From Owenia fusiformis (Eukaryota > Annelida > Polychaeta > Sabellida > Oweniidae): DNA of 64,000 nucleotides. This document shows positions 12,372-22,929 of this stretch, in pieces. The notes under the pieces are model-generated. The model was not told where the DNA came from. It worked only from the letters and a program-made list of their open reading frames with translations, and searched no databases. Every line of letters starts with the position of its first letter. Position 1 is the stretch's first letter. The stretch covers positions 191,008 through 255,007 of the forward strand of contig CAIIXF020000013.1 of the NCBI GenBank assembly GCA_903813345.2, in the 5' to 3' direction. Both the position numbers and the translations under genes were made by a program.

Positions 12372-13581
12372 CACTTAGCTCCACACTAAAATTCATATTG
12401 AAAATGCTGTTACTTTTAACAGTGTACATTAAACAATCCTAAGGAGCTTACATTTATGACTCAAACCTCTTTTTGTAATTTTTAAATAAAAATCATGTGG
12501 CTTTTTGGAAAGGCCAATTAATAAATCATAATAGCAGTTGTTATTCATCCAACACTAATTTTCCATGTTAAATTAACTGATGAATGGATATTTGATAATA
12601 TATTAAGAGGTTATTTTCTTCTTTGGCATCCACTTGATTTTAAAGCTTAACACATTGTAGAAATGTAGGAGCCACAGCCCTGTGCTCAGAGTGTAGATTC
12701 TTTACAGGAATGGATATCCTGACTTTCAACCAAAAATATTAATTTGTAGTCTCAAACTTTGAGAAACTTGGCACAGCTTGTGAGCTAGTTTGATGACCTT
12801 GAATATTTTACTTTTCAGAACTCTTGTCATTAAACTGACCAAAATTTGAATCCAAAATCAATTACATTTTTGAAGGTCAACTAAAGGTCAAATCTCAAAA
12901 ATAAGGTCATATTTGAACTGAAAAATAGGTTGAAATGAAACAGGTTGAAAAATAACCTATTTTTAACACATCAATCATCATTGACATCTAATATCTCAGA
13001 AACAGTAACAATTTAATGTTGAGCAATTTGAAGAGAATCTAGTTACAATTAATTTATTACAAGAAATAATGAAGTATAAGGACTTTGAGAAACTTGGGAA
13101 ACTTGCCATAAACTTGATATATGAGAAACTATTTTTTCAAATGTTATTGAGCAAAGAACAGGTCCATTTAACAGGCCATTGGTCCACTTAGACTTTTTCC
13201 AAAAAACTCATTATTCCATTTACCTTTAAAACTGATTGCAATTTGTAGATAAACCTTTTTCTTGAGATGTGCAATTTCAAAAAGTGGCATTAGTTTTCAG
13301 TTTCTTTGAAAAATTGGCAGTAAGAACCCCTATCACAAGGCTGTCTGAATATGGGTACACACTATGTTTACCATCAAAATAATATCAAAGCTTACCATTA
13401 CATACACTTTATTATATGGAACATATGGCATACAAGCATTCAGAGGGTAGAACATTTAACAAAATCTAGCTATTTATGAAGTTTACTAATGCAAATCTGG
13501 AAAACATTGTCATTTTTTGTTTAATTTTTTTATCAAGTTTTAGCATGGTGCTCATTTCCTTTCGTTGAAAATATAACCATC
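12372..13581. other. Non-coding AT-rich stretch with an AGGTCA-rich dispersed repeat
   Basis: Bases 12730-13090 (AAACTTGG, GACCAAAATTTGAATCCAAA, AGGTCAACTAAAGGTCAAA) resemble 38310-38510 in the LINE-rich region, so they belong to a dispersed repeat. Otherwise nothing was recognised. Equivalent 61578-62750. Confidence 0.45.
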
Positions 13582-13676
13582 AGCCCACACTCCCACAAAA
13601 AAGATATTGAAACTGTATAATGCAGAGAAAGTAAAGTAGCTTCTCTGCAAATATCATTTTTGTGGGAGTGTGGGCT
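13582..13676. mobile_element. 95-bp foldback hairpin, piece 1
   Basis: AGCCCACACTCCCACAAAAA pairs with TTTTTGTGGGAGTGTGGGCT. Inside, GCAGAGAA pairs with TTCTCTGC. It is a near-perfect nested hairpin. Equivalent 62751-62845. Confidence 0.75.
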
Positions 13677-14845
13677 CACCACTAAAACTGAACTTTTATG
13701 ATGAAAATAAGGCTGACTGGTTTATGTTTTCAATATGGCTGCTAACCTGGGCATACATGTACACTACATAACTGCATGTACAGATTAGGCCATTCAAAAT
13801 TAATTATATGTTTGCATTCTGATGAAGGGCCTTCATTATATTAATAAAAACTACAAAACCTTTATTTATTTAAAGGGTTTTATATATTAACAAGTACAGA
13901 GTACATGGGAGCATTTTGTTTTTTCTGAAAACATGGAATTAAGTGACATTAATTATTAAAAATCTTTGAATGGCCTAAGTGTTTTTCTAAATAGGGAATA
14001 AGTAGAAATTATTTTAGGCAATCCTTTAAGTGTCATGCCATTTATATATGATGCTGCCTTAGATTTTATGATATATTTTGAAATTCAAATATGGGAATTG
14101 CAAATTGGCAAATAACTTTAAAACTAAGCCTCCATACAGACATTTAATTTCAAATTCCAATGCAAATGCCAATGGGCATTTATTAAAAGTGACCATATAA
14201 CTATTTAGAATATGGCAAACATGTTTAGAAAACTGGCGAGAAGCAATTGAAATAAGAAAATCCATTCTCATGGAAGTGCCCTTGTGTGCATTTAATTGCA
14301 GCCATTTTATCCTAATTGCCCATGGGCATTTAAAATAATAATCACATCCTAACTCTCAAAACATGCTTGTATTAGGATACTGTTGGAGTTTCAAAAGGCA
14401 ACAAGAACATTCATTTTTGAAACAGGAAAATTTAGTCCCCCACCCAAAAAATGCCCATATGGGGATTTATTCTCAAGATTTTCATGTAATTGCCCGTGAG
14501 AATTTATTAAAAATATTTTTATTTCCATATACATGTCTTATTATCAGTCACAATCAAATTAAGCCAATTGCTTTCATTTCTTGTGTTAGAAAACAGCAAA
14601 ATTTTGACAAAAATAGCAACTCTCAAAGTTGACCTTTAAACCACCCTAATGTCAAGGTCAAATGTCAAAACTCTCAGAAATCACATTTTAAGTAATAAGT
14701 TATACTTCCTCTTCAATTCCATGTCAATATATACTTGTTTTGTAGGGGGGCTAAAAGAGGGGTTTACCGCCACCTGTCCCTTCAAGAACTGCATAGCAGT
14801 CTTAATTTGTGCGGCCAATGACCAATGGCTCGGCTATCACTTGTA
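13677..14845. other. Non-coding stretch with spaced GCCCATGGGC-like motifs
   Basis: AATGGGCATTTATT, GCCCATGGGCATTTAA and AATGCCCATATGGGGATTTA recur at about 14170, 14318 and 14450. No coding pattern was seen. The 3' end (AATTTGTGCGGCCAATG, 14807) matches the LINE-region repeat at 33650 and 38520. Equivalent 62846-64000. Confidence 0.4.
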
Positions 14846-14850
14846 CTTAC

Positions 14851-14934
14851 CTTCCAGTTCATCCTGAAGGAGACTATGTGACCTGCCCAGGTATCACCTA
14901 ATGGTTTGTTGCCATGGTCATGTCTCAGATCTGT
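14851..14934 (-). CDS. Exon-like block of an unidentified gene (84 bp)
   Basis: On the minus strand an acceptor-like TTCTTATAG is followed by 28 codons, TDLRHDHGNKPLGDTWAGHI and VSFRMNWK, and then GTAAGTAC, a strong donor. The same frame upstream of the acceptor reads LICSDTDKGAVTIELDTLL up to the gap, interrupted only by the TAG of the splice site. The protein family was not recognised and it is not aconitase. A decayed duplicate lies at about 12259-12370. The second N gap-bounded piece does not contain it, and piece 3 ends before the matching site. Confidence 0.45.
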
Positions 14935-15000
14935 CTATAAGAATAACAGTGTATCTAGCTCAATTGTGACAGCACCTTTGTCAGTGTCACTGCAGATCAG

Positions 15001-15500
15001 NNNNNNNNNNNNNNNNNNNNNNNNNNNNNNNNNNNNNNNNNNNNNNNNNNNNNNNNNNNNNNNNNNNNNNNNNNNNNNNNNNNNNNNNNNNNNNNNNNNN
15101 NNNNNNNNNNNNNNNNNNNNNNNNNNNNNNNNNNNNNNNNNNNNNNNNNNNNNNNNNNNNNNNNNNNNNNNNNNNNNNNNNNNNNNNNNNNNNNNNNNNN
15201 NNNNNNNNNNNNNNNNNNNNNNNNNNNNNNNNNNNNNNNNNNNNNNNNNNNNNNNNNNNNNNNNNNNNNNNNNNNNNNNNNNNNNNNNNNNNNNNNNNNN
15301 NNNNNNNNNNNNNNNNNNNNNNNNNNNNNNNNNNNNNNNNNNNNNNNNNNNNNNNNNNNNNNNNNNNNNNNNNNNNNNNNNNNNNNNNNNNNNNNNNNNN
15401 NNNNNNNNNNNNNNNNNNNNNNNNNNNNNNNNNNNNNNNNNNNNNNNNNNNNNNNNNNNNNNNNNNNNNNNNNNNNNNNNNNNNNNNNNNNNNNNNNNNN
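15001..15500. other. Assembly gap, 500 N
   Basis: Exactly 500 N, beginning at base 15,001. The sequence on its right is the reverse complement of 6352 downward, so orientation flips across the gap. Confidence 1.
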
Positions 15501-15944
15501 TTTGCCACCTATCGTAATATAAGTTAATCAAATTAAAATGAAATTGTTCGATCCAAGAAAATTCGCACAAAAATTATAAACTCGGCTTGACATAATCTCT
15601 GTCACTCTATTGTCTTCTTGATGAGACACATCGGAACTTGGGATTCATAGCCATTCAACCAAGCCACAAAAAGTATGTATATTAGTTGTTCAACATGTTC
15701 AATTGTGTAAATATTTCCGGGCAATCAACCTTTTAACATGTGTTTATTACTGTTTAGGTATGGATACAATATGGAACATGGGAGCTGAAATAGGTGCTGC
15801 AACATCTTTGTTTCCGTACAACCACTGTATGAAAGCATATTTTGATGCCACCAACGGATCAGGTATACATGTATTTGTTATACCCTCACGGATGACTGAT
15901 CAAACATGGTGAAAAATGTATAATGTATACTGTCAATATACATT

Positions 15945-16080
15945 TACTATCCCATCGAACAAAGTTCGGAGGGATATAGGGAACACCTCCATCCGTCTGC
16001 CTGTCCGTCCGTCCGTCCGTCCATCCGTCCGTCCGTCCGTCCGTCCGTCAGTACGTCCGTACATATGTCCGTCCAGGCAA
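15945..16080. repeat. TCCG microsatellite with hairpin module, piece 2
   Basis: The hairpin ATCCCATCGAAC..GTTCGGAGGGAT is followed by a long TCCGTCCG run, longer than in pieces 1 and 3. Confidence 0.75.
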
Positions 16081-16369
16081 TAACTCAAATACAGTTGACC
16101 CGATTTTGTTCATATTTTGTACACATATACCCTATGGTTTTAGAAGTTCTGCTCGAAAGCCGATTTTCAAAATGGCCGCTCATTTGAAAATGGCCGCTCA
16201 TTTAAAAATGATGGCCATTTTAATGCCGATTTTACAGTTATTTAGGTGCAATATGTAAAACTGTAATAGCAATATGTTTTATATGTAAAAAGTTATAAAG
16301 GACATTAATAAAGCTAGAAATGTAAATATTAAAGAAGCACATGGCAGCCATCTTGAAAAAGGGGGCCTT

Positions 16370-16760
16370 TACTCGTTATTTTATGATTTTTGCTGTAACT
16401 CGAAAAGTAGTCGAGTGATTTTGTTCATATTTGGTATGTGAATACTATAAGCATGGCACACTGTCTAATGACACTTTTGGTAGAAGGTGGCCATTTTGAA
16501 AAATGGCTGCCATTTTAACGTATTTTACTATAACTGGAAAAGTAGTGGAGCAATTTTGTTCATATTTGGTATGTGAATACAATAAGCATGGCACACTGTC
16601 TAATGCCACTTTTGGTAGAAGGCGGCCATTTTGAAAAATGGCTGCCATTTTAACATATTTTACTATAACTCGAAAAGTAGTGGAGCAATTTTGTTCATAT
16701 TTGGTATGTGAATACTATAAGCATGGCACACTGTCTAATGACACTTTTGGTAGAAGGTCG
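16370..16760. repeat. 135-bp tandem array, piece 2
   Basis: Reverse-complement copy of the 5111-5520 array with three units. Confidence 0.9.
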
Positions 16761-17172
16761 CCATTATTTTTGCTATATTCTTTGTTTGTTAGTATGCCAG
16801 CCATGACTGTTCAATGGGATTTGCTATGCTTTGGCGTTGCTGTTGTCTAGTTTCAAGATAGTCTTTCAAAAGTTAATCATGTCCATTGTTCTCTAATCAT
16901 TGGAGTAAGACATGGTTAAAGGCACCATGCAAAGTTTGACATATAGTTTAATCATTCAAATATTACTTTTTCATGATAAGACTATGATATAAGTTTATAT
17001 GGGGCATTTAAAGCATTGCTATTCACTTGGAGAGGCTTACCATAGGCATAACCCTTCTGTCCAATCCTTTTTATTATATTATTACTTTATAGCAATCTGT
17101 CCTGTGAGAAGGATGTAATATTAACATAGACATAAAATAATTTTAGTTAAATTGAATGTGTATTGGCTGCAG

Positions 17173-17267
17173 GTATTGGTGAGACTGCTGATGATGTGAG
17201 GCAAGATCTCCTTGCTGCAGATAAAGGATGTTAATATGATCAGCTTATTGAGATAAATCTGAGTGAG
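17173..17267 (+). pseudogene. Aconitase exon YDQLIEINLSE with nonsense codon and lost donor
   Basis: It reads GIGETADDVRQDLLAADKGC, then TAA (17232-17234), then YDQLIEINLSE. The stop replaces the residue before YDQ. Copies 1 (4610-4704) and 3 (53873-53967) have a second stop two codons earlier (TGA for GGA). The phase-0 end is GAG followed by TTAAGC (TTAGGC in copy 1) where a donor such as GTAAGC is expected, so the splice site is damaged in all copies. Confidence 0.88.
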
Positions 17268-17604
17268 TTAAGCATGATAAAGTGAGCACATCTGTTATAG
17301 ATTAATTCATGGATAGAATGCCAAAGCCTGAAGTATTGTTTAGTCGTAGGTACTTATGTATCTGGGATAGTAGGTTCAAGCCCTACTGGGGTGGACTGAC
17401 TTTTCATCAGTTGTTGGCCATCAGTTCTTGGCACAGAGTTTAATTCTGTGTTTTCATTTAATTATTATCTGTTTGTGTTGTAATATCAGTTTTAATTTCA
17501 TAACTTTTAATAGTATGGTTGAAAAAATAAAGCATCTGTGCCAGTTGCCATATTATAAATGATGGAACAATTCAAATTTCGAATTGCTATTTTCTGTATT
17601 CCAG

Positions 17605-17709
17605 TTTGAGCCCCATGTCTATGGTCCATTCACTTCTGACTTTCACATCCCATACAGAAGCTTGGAGACAGAACCAAGAAGAATGACTGGCCTTTGGACA
17701 TCATAGTTG
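17605..17709 (+). pseudogene. Aconitase exon FEPHVYGPFTSDF, one-base deletion in this copy
   Basis: In copies 1 (4167-4272) and 3 (53430-53535) the block is 106 bp and reads NGPFTSDFPHPIQKLGDR then NDWPLDIKV, followed by a proper GT donor. In copy 2 one C is missing after GACTTT, so the frame breaks in this copy only. AG acceptor CCAG precedes it. Confidence 0.87.
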
Positions 17710-17883
17710 GTATGTAGCAACTTCATTTCAATGTTACAGCTTGTGTAGAAATATTTTTAGAGTTACCCCACATGGTATCTATGTAGGAAGTTTATATGAA
17801 CTTCCTGAATATTGAATTAATTCTGTCTTAAGATACAATAAGATTGCGAAATAACATTGAAATCTGACAGAACCACCCAAGTA

Positions 17884-18455
17884 CAGGGCGAGCCAAAAAA
17901 TGTAACCCAAACGAATCTTTATAACTTCCTTATCCAGTATGGGGTTAAAATCATATTTGGCAAAAGTTACCCTTGTTCAATGTTTTTCATTTTACTAAGT
18001 TTCATGGGTCCACTCAAAGTGGTCATGATTTTATAGCCATTTTAAAAAACATCCTCAAAATGACAGTCTTGTGTTTTGAATCAAATTTAACACATCGGGT
18101 GAAGTTTTCTGACTACACGCTCACAAATATCTTGTGTAAAGGCTCTCATTTCCCTTCTAATATCTTGTTTCAACTCTCTGATGCTTCTAAGAGTTTTTAA
18201 TGTACACATTATATTTGAAATAGCCCCAAAGGTAAAATTTTGGCGATTCATATTGGGTGGTTTTGGTATGTTTTGGCATTTGGAGCATGTTTTGTAAAAT
18301 GGCCATAAAATCATAACCTTTTGAGTAGAAAAATGAAACTTAAAAGAATGAAAGTACATTGAACAAGGGTCAGTTGTGCCAAATATGACTCAATGCCCAT
18401 ACTGGATGACTGAGTTATTAAGATTCGTTAGGGTTACATTTTTTGGCTCAACCTG
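17884..18455. mobile_element. 572-bp TIR element, piece 2
   Basis: Same element in reverse orientation. The TA at the right border is changed to TG here. Same length as the other two copies, so it predates their separation. Confidence 0.8.
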
Positions 18456-18557
18456 TGAATAATAAAGTAATTTCATTTTGAAAATTTCATACAATCTTTT
18501 GAGTACATATAAAAATTTGAATTCTGTAATGCTAACTCTATTGATTTTAATGTTTAG

Positions 18558-18715
18558 GTCTGATTGGAAGTTGTACCAACAGCAGTTATGAAGAAATGAG
18601 CAGATCTGCAGCTATAGCCAAGCAGTGTTTGGATAAAGGTGTCAAGGCCAAGGCTGCATTCACAATCACACCTGGCTCAGAACAGATCAGAGCTACCATT
18701 GAAAGAGATGGACAG
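18558..18715 (+). pseudogene. Aconitase exon [14 protein letters not shown], intact, first Fe-S cysteine kept
   Basis: This 158-bp block reads [20 protein letters not shown] and continues to [19 protein letters not shown]. The Cys of GSCTNSS is the first of three cluster ligands in aconitases. The block is intact with AG/GT borders. Equivalents are 3161-3318 and 52424-52581, which have RAIIERDGQ in place of RATIERDGQ. Confidence 0.9.
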
Positions 18716-19057
18716 GTACATGTATGTCTGGAAAAATCAAAGCAATACTTTGAGCTGTTCATATGCATATGGCTTGTTTCTTAAGACAGAGCAGACCGTG
18801 TATGGCCAATAATAACTCATTTTACAAAATTATTGAATCAGTTTAACAAACATCTCTTGAACATAATGATCAAGCGTCTTAACCTTTTTAAGCAAACACA
18901 AGTCATTTGTTGCAGCTATGTTTGTGTGATATGTCATAATCATCTTTTCCCATGTTGATAAACTTAGGAATTTAGATTTAGATTAGCTGAAATACTATGA
19001 ATCAGATGTGGCTTTGAATTTACAATGATGGCCCATATGTTTGTTTCTTTATTGTAG

Positions 19058-19218
19058 GCAGTTGTTCTTGGAGAGGCAGTTGGTATGGTGCTTGACAAAC
19101 GTGATGTCAAGAAGGGTGATATAACAGGAACTTAACTTGTCGCAATGATGCCAAATTTGCCACTCATACATTTGTGACATCACCAGCCCACTCATAGATG
19201 AACTCACTGCCCATAATG
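19058..19218 (+). pseudogene. Aconitase exon with CGPC region deleted and frame broken
   Basis: Frame one gives AVVLGEAVGMVLDKRDVKKG. Another frame gives NRNLTCRNDAKFATHTFVTS and then a TAG. In functional aconitases the run between these holds CGPCIGQW and NTIVTSYNRN, whose two Cys bind the cluster. Neither Cys is present here. The block is 161 bp in all three copies (2658-2818, 51921-52081). I infer at least two internal deletions plus nonsense. Confidence 0.85.
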
Positions 19219-19506
19219 GTATGTTTATCATATGTCAATAATTATCATTATAACATATCTATGATGAGGTATAGTGTAGAGTGTTCACAAGACAGCGGGT
19301 CAATATAACTTTTGAAAAGCCCGCGCCTGCTAACTTTCTGATTGGTCAAGCGCTGGAACTACGTCATACATTAGGCCCAGGTCAAATTGACTCGTAAGAT
19401 ACAAACATGGGGATAAATCATCATTTCCGAACCATAGCTAGACAATTAGAGTAGAAAACAGTACTCTCTGATCAGACTAGATCATCATAGGAATGTTATA
19501 AATCGT

Positions 19507-19626
19507 TTATGTCACTATAGTTGCACATATGCCCTCGGTTCTCAGTGATCAATGTCCCTCCCAAGGTCGGGCCATACATGTTTATCACTGAAACTCTCGG
19601 GCATATATGCAACGATAGTGACATAA
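19507..19626. mobile_element. ~120-bp foldback element, piece 2
   Basis: Reverse-complement copy of the 2251-2369 foldback, with the same arms and loop. Confidence 0.7.
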
Positions 19627-20357
19627 CCTCTAATTATCATACATCTGTTCTGTTTTGTTTTTGTATCCTAAAACACCTGAATGTTTGTTTCGATTAATTT
19701 ATCTATAATGGATCGATTATCGGGAGGAAATTGAAGATGATTATTCAAATCAATTTGAATATTTTAAAAGAAATATAAGCTTCTAAACGTATCATTCAAT
19801 GCATCCTCCAAATCGCAGATTCTACAAGATTTTGAAAACAAAAACGAGGCTGGGACCTTTACTTCTATCAGTATTAAAGTTTGGAAAATTTAAATGTTTG
19901 ATCTGTACTGGTTATTTTGAGTGTGCTAAAATGTTCTGATATCTATTGATCCGAATTCGTGAAAAATCCATATTCTACATGATGTACATGTTCAGGTTTT
20001 GCCAAAATTAAGGATATTTTGAACGAAAATTGTGGTTTCCACAATCTTGAAACATACTACTGTAGTATTCAGTTGTTGATGTGAAATCAATTAGACTATA
20101 TTTACCTCAAAACGATCTCATCAATTCTCAGTACAATTATCATGATGATTGAAGACCAACTGAATGATTTATTCAATGATGATAAAGTACCCCCTGTAGT
20201 TTTCCATTTTAGGGTCGAAAACCCCAATTTGACAATGTTCGCCCCGGATATGGCGCGTCAGACAAAAATTTTCTGAAGTATCACATAAAAATACATAAGA
20301 ATTTCAATTTGTTCACAAACTAATACATTTTTGGGTGCTAGCTTACTACCTAATATT

Positions 20358-20418
20358 TATCTAGGTTCAAAGTTTATGCTAGAAGACACACCATATGGTG
20401 ATGAACATATTTATTTAG
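20358..20418 (+). repeat. Tandem duplication of an exon start with its splice acceptor
   Basis: TTTATCTAG followed by GTTCAAAGTTTATGCTAGA at about 20356-20383 is repeated as TTTATTTAG GTTCCAAGTTTATGCTAGG at 20410 onward. Both continue to CACCATATGGTGA. The unit is about 54 bp and contains the polypyrimidine/AG acceptor plus the KFMLxxxPYGD codons. It is present in all copies (around 1458-1520 and 50721-50780). Confidence 0.75.
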
Positions 20419-20610
20419 GTTCCAAGTTTATGCTAGGCGCACCATATGGTGACAACCTTCCATGTCAGGACACATACCAGGAACCACCAGCAGAGGGCTC
20501 TAGTCTCCAAGTGGACGTATCCCCTGAAAGTAAGCGTCTACAACTACTGACACCATTTGAGAAATGGTCCGGCAAAGATCTGGAAGATAATTGTGGATAT
20601 TCTAATCAAG
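20419..20610 (+). pseudogene. Aconitase exon GQDTYQEPP / [12 protein letters not shown], frameshift near its end
   Basis: It reads [15 protein letters not shown], then [14 protein letters not shown] (GQDTYQ in copies 1 and 3), [15 protein letters not shown] and [13 protein letters not shown]. The final DILIK, which should continue into the KVKGKC..DHIS exon, lies in a different frame. About six residues before GQDTYQ are missing compared with the family. Equivalents are 1266-1457 and 50529-50720. The following exon with TTDHISAAGPW was not found. Confidence 0.87.
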
Positions 20611-21522
20611 GTATTTACTTAATGATCAGTATATGTATATCTTTTATTGACTCTTTAGATGTCATATCATGACATATTAGTCACTATGGTAGAGCAGTTC
20701 TTCCCATTGTCGAGTTGAAGAACTGGTATCTTTATCATGGCTAGAACCATAGACAATTCTAGCCAACGCCAGCCTTTTATCGAGTTAGCAGCACTCTAGT
20801 AATCGCCGGTATAGGTCAGTAGTCATAGGTCAAAGACAAATCACAAGAAGTGCTGTGACTTAATGATCAGTACATGTTTCCTTAGTTTACAGTTATTAAT
20901 GTATTGTAAATGAGGGTAATGGGGCATGACTAGTGGCTGATAATGTAAGCTCATCAGTGTAGTAGATCCCGATCAGTATTACAAATCATTACCAATAGTT
21001 CTTAGTAAATAATTTGTTAGAAGCTGTGATGTTTAATCGTGTTGCCTTTGTAATGTACCAGAATGTCACTAAAATATCTGTTTGTATTTCAGTTATCCAA
21101 ACATAATGATATACAGTATTTCTATGCTGTGTTTGTTGAAATACAGAGGACATCTTGACAACATATCAAACAATTTACTCATAGGGTTAGTATAGTCTTC
21201 TATTTAAATTGTTGAAATATAGAAGATATGTTCATGCCTTTTGTATTTTCTGCAGGCAAATGAACTTCACAGGTTTTGGTTGGAGGTAGTAAAATTGATA
21301 GTTGAAAAGTAGTAATAATCTGACTGGAGAGTATGATGGTGTACCACAAGCCTGTAGCCAAGGGGGTTAGAGTGAACCCCTTTCCAGTTTCAAAGTAACA
21401 AAAGGTCACTAGGAGCCTGATACATATGCATTTGTTGTCTTGGACATTGTAAATAACATATTTTTAATGCATACATTACATGTGAAATTAAGAGTTTCAA
21501 ACATGCTGCTCTTTTGATACAG

Positions 21523-21655
21523 GCCAATGGACTTTCATGGGTTGTAGAAGGAGATGAGAACTATGGCGAGGGCAGCAGGAGGGAACATGCAGCTCTAGAA
21601 CCACGTCATCTAGGAGGCAGAGCTATCATTGTAAAGAGCTTTGCAATAATACAAG
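21523..21655 (+). pseudogene. Aconitase exon [22 protein letters not shown]
   Basis: It reads [18 protein letters not shown] and [18 protein letters not shown], then KSFAIIQ before GTGAGT. This is the C-terminal swivel-domain signature of aconitases with the catalytic Ser and substrate-binding Arg. Copy 2 has SRREHAA where copies 1 (221-353) and 3 (49484-49616) have SSREHAA. The block itself is otherwise intact at 133 bp. Confidence 0.9.
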
Positions 21656-21922
21656 GTGAGTGTACACTATTGCTGTACAGCACTCAAATGTATTATGCTT
21701 CTGATGCTTATAGTATTGAGTTTGTCAGTTCCTCATGACTTGAATGGCGATGCTACACTGAACTCATGGCTAAAGCAACAAATTTCAAATTTCCTGAAAA
21801 TTGAATGGTGTAAAACAAGGGCTAAGCAAGTGATGGGTTTCGGTAGGTTATCCTTCCAAAAAATTTGGGAAAAAAAACGAAATTTGAGTGCTTTTGAGAG
21901 TAATGTAGACCCATTACATATA

Positions 21923-22927
21923 CAGGGTGTTCAGGAAATAAAGATAATAATGACATAACTTTTTAATAAAATTTGCAGGGATTATAGTTTAAACATATTT
22001 AAACTTACTTTTGGAGTTTCAGCTTCAAGCGATTTGATTTGTCATTTCTGTGGTTGGCATAGCAACGCAAGTAGCGCTAAGGCGGGGCATATGGAATGAC
22101 TGCAGTAGTTTCTGTGCAACATTTAGCATGGCAAACCGATTTTGACTCCATATTTAAAGCTTTCTTGGTGCATCTCCATGATAAAATTCTCCTATTGCTT
22201 TGTTTTATGATATAAAAGTCAAATAAATGCTTTTTAATGATATTCAGTGGAATTTTCATGACTTAATGCAGGCATTACATAGAAAGCGACTCGGGATGCA
22301 ATTTCTCTTCCACTTGGACAATTCCCCCTCCCATACTGCTGCCATAATCACTAAAAAATTGAGTAGGCCTAGCTGAGATTAGAGCAACTCAAGCATCCAC
22401 CGTATTCACCCAACCAAGCGCCAAATGATATATACTTCTTTGCTGAATCAAAACAGGACTTAAGAGGACATGCATTTGAGAATACTCATACCATACGTTC
22501 ACATTTGTTAAACAGACTTTAGGAAATGAGCCAAGAAGAATTCTGTGAAGTATTTGAAGAAGGTTCAAGAGGCAAAGAGTTTGTGTCTAGAATGGGGGAA
22601 ATTTTGTAGAATAAATTGATAAATTGGCAAAGAATTTCGGGCTTTTAGTTATAACTACATTTAAGCATCCGTTTTAAGTCATAAACACAATAGAATCTCT
22701 TTTTAAAACATTTAAAACATGCAAATATACTGTAGTTATTCCACCTGCCCCGCCTTAGCGCTACTCGCGTTGCTATGACAACCACAGAATCAACCAATCA
22801 AATCGCTTGAAGCTGAAACTCCAACAATATGTTAAACTATAAAACTATAATCTCTGAAACTTTCAATGCAATCCATGAATAAATAAAAAAGTTATGATAT
22901 TATTATCTTTATTTCCTGAACACCCTG
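21923..22927 (+). mobile_element. Mariner-type element with decayed transposase, piece 2
   Basis: Ends CAGGGTGTTCAGGAAATAAA and TTTATTTCCTGAACACCCTG are flanked by TA. A second inverted part near each end includes GCCCCGCCTTAGCGCTAC. The centre encodes FHLDNSPSHTAAIITKKL and, after stops and a frameshift, HPPYSPNQAPNDIYFF and KQDLRGHAFE. These are the second and third catalytic Asp regions of mariner transposases (DN..HTA and YSPxLAPxD). It is non-autonomous and inserted in a pseudogene intron. Equivalent 48241-49219. Confidence 0.85.
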
Positions 22928-22929
22928 TA

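Noticed and set aside
14165-14480. Regulated operator-like array of GCCCATGGGC motifs
   Set aside because: Only three or four imperfect occurrences in AT-rich DNA, with no consistent spacing.
14906-15570. Long open frames of about 200 residues across 15,001-15,500
   Set aside because: They consist of N and are an artefact of the gap. The same applies to frames over 36,501-37,000.
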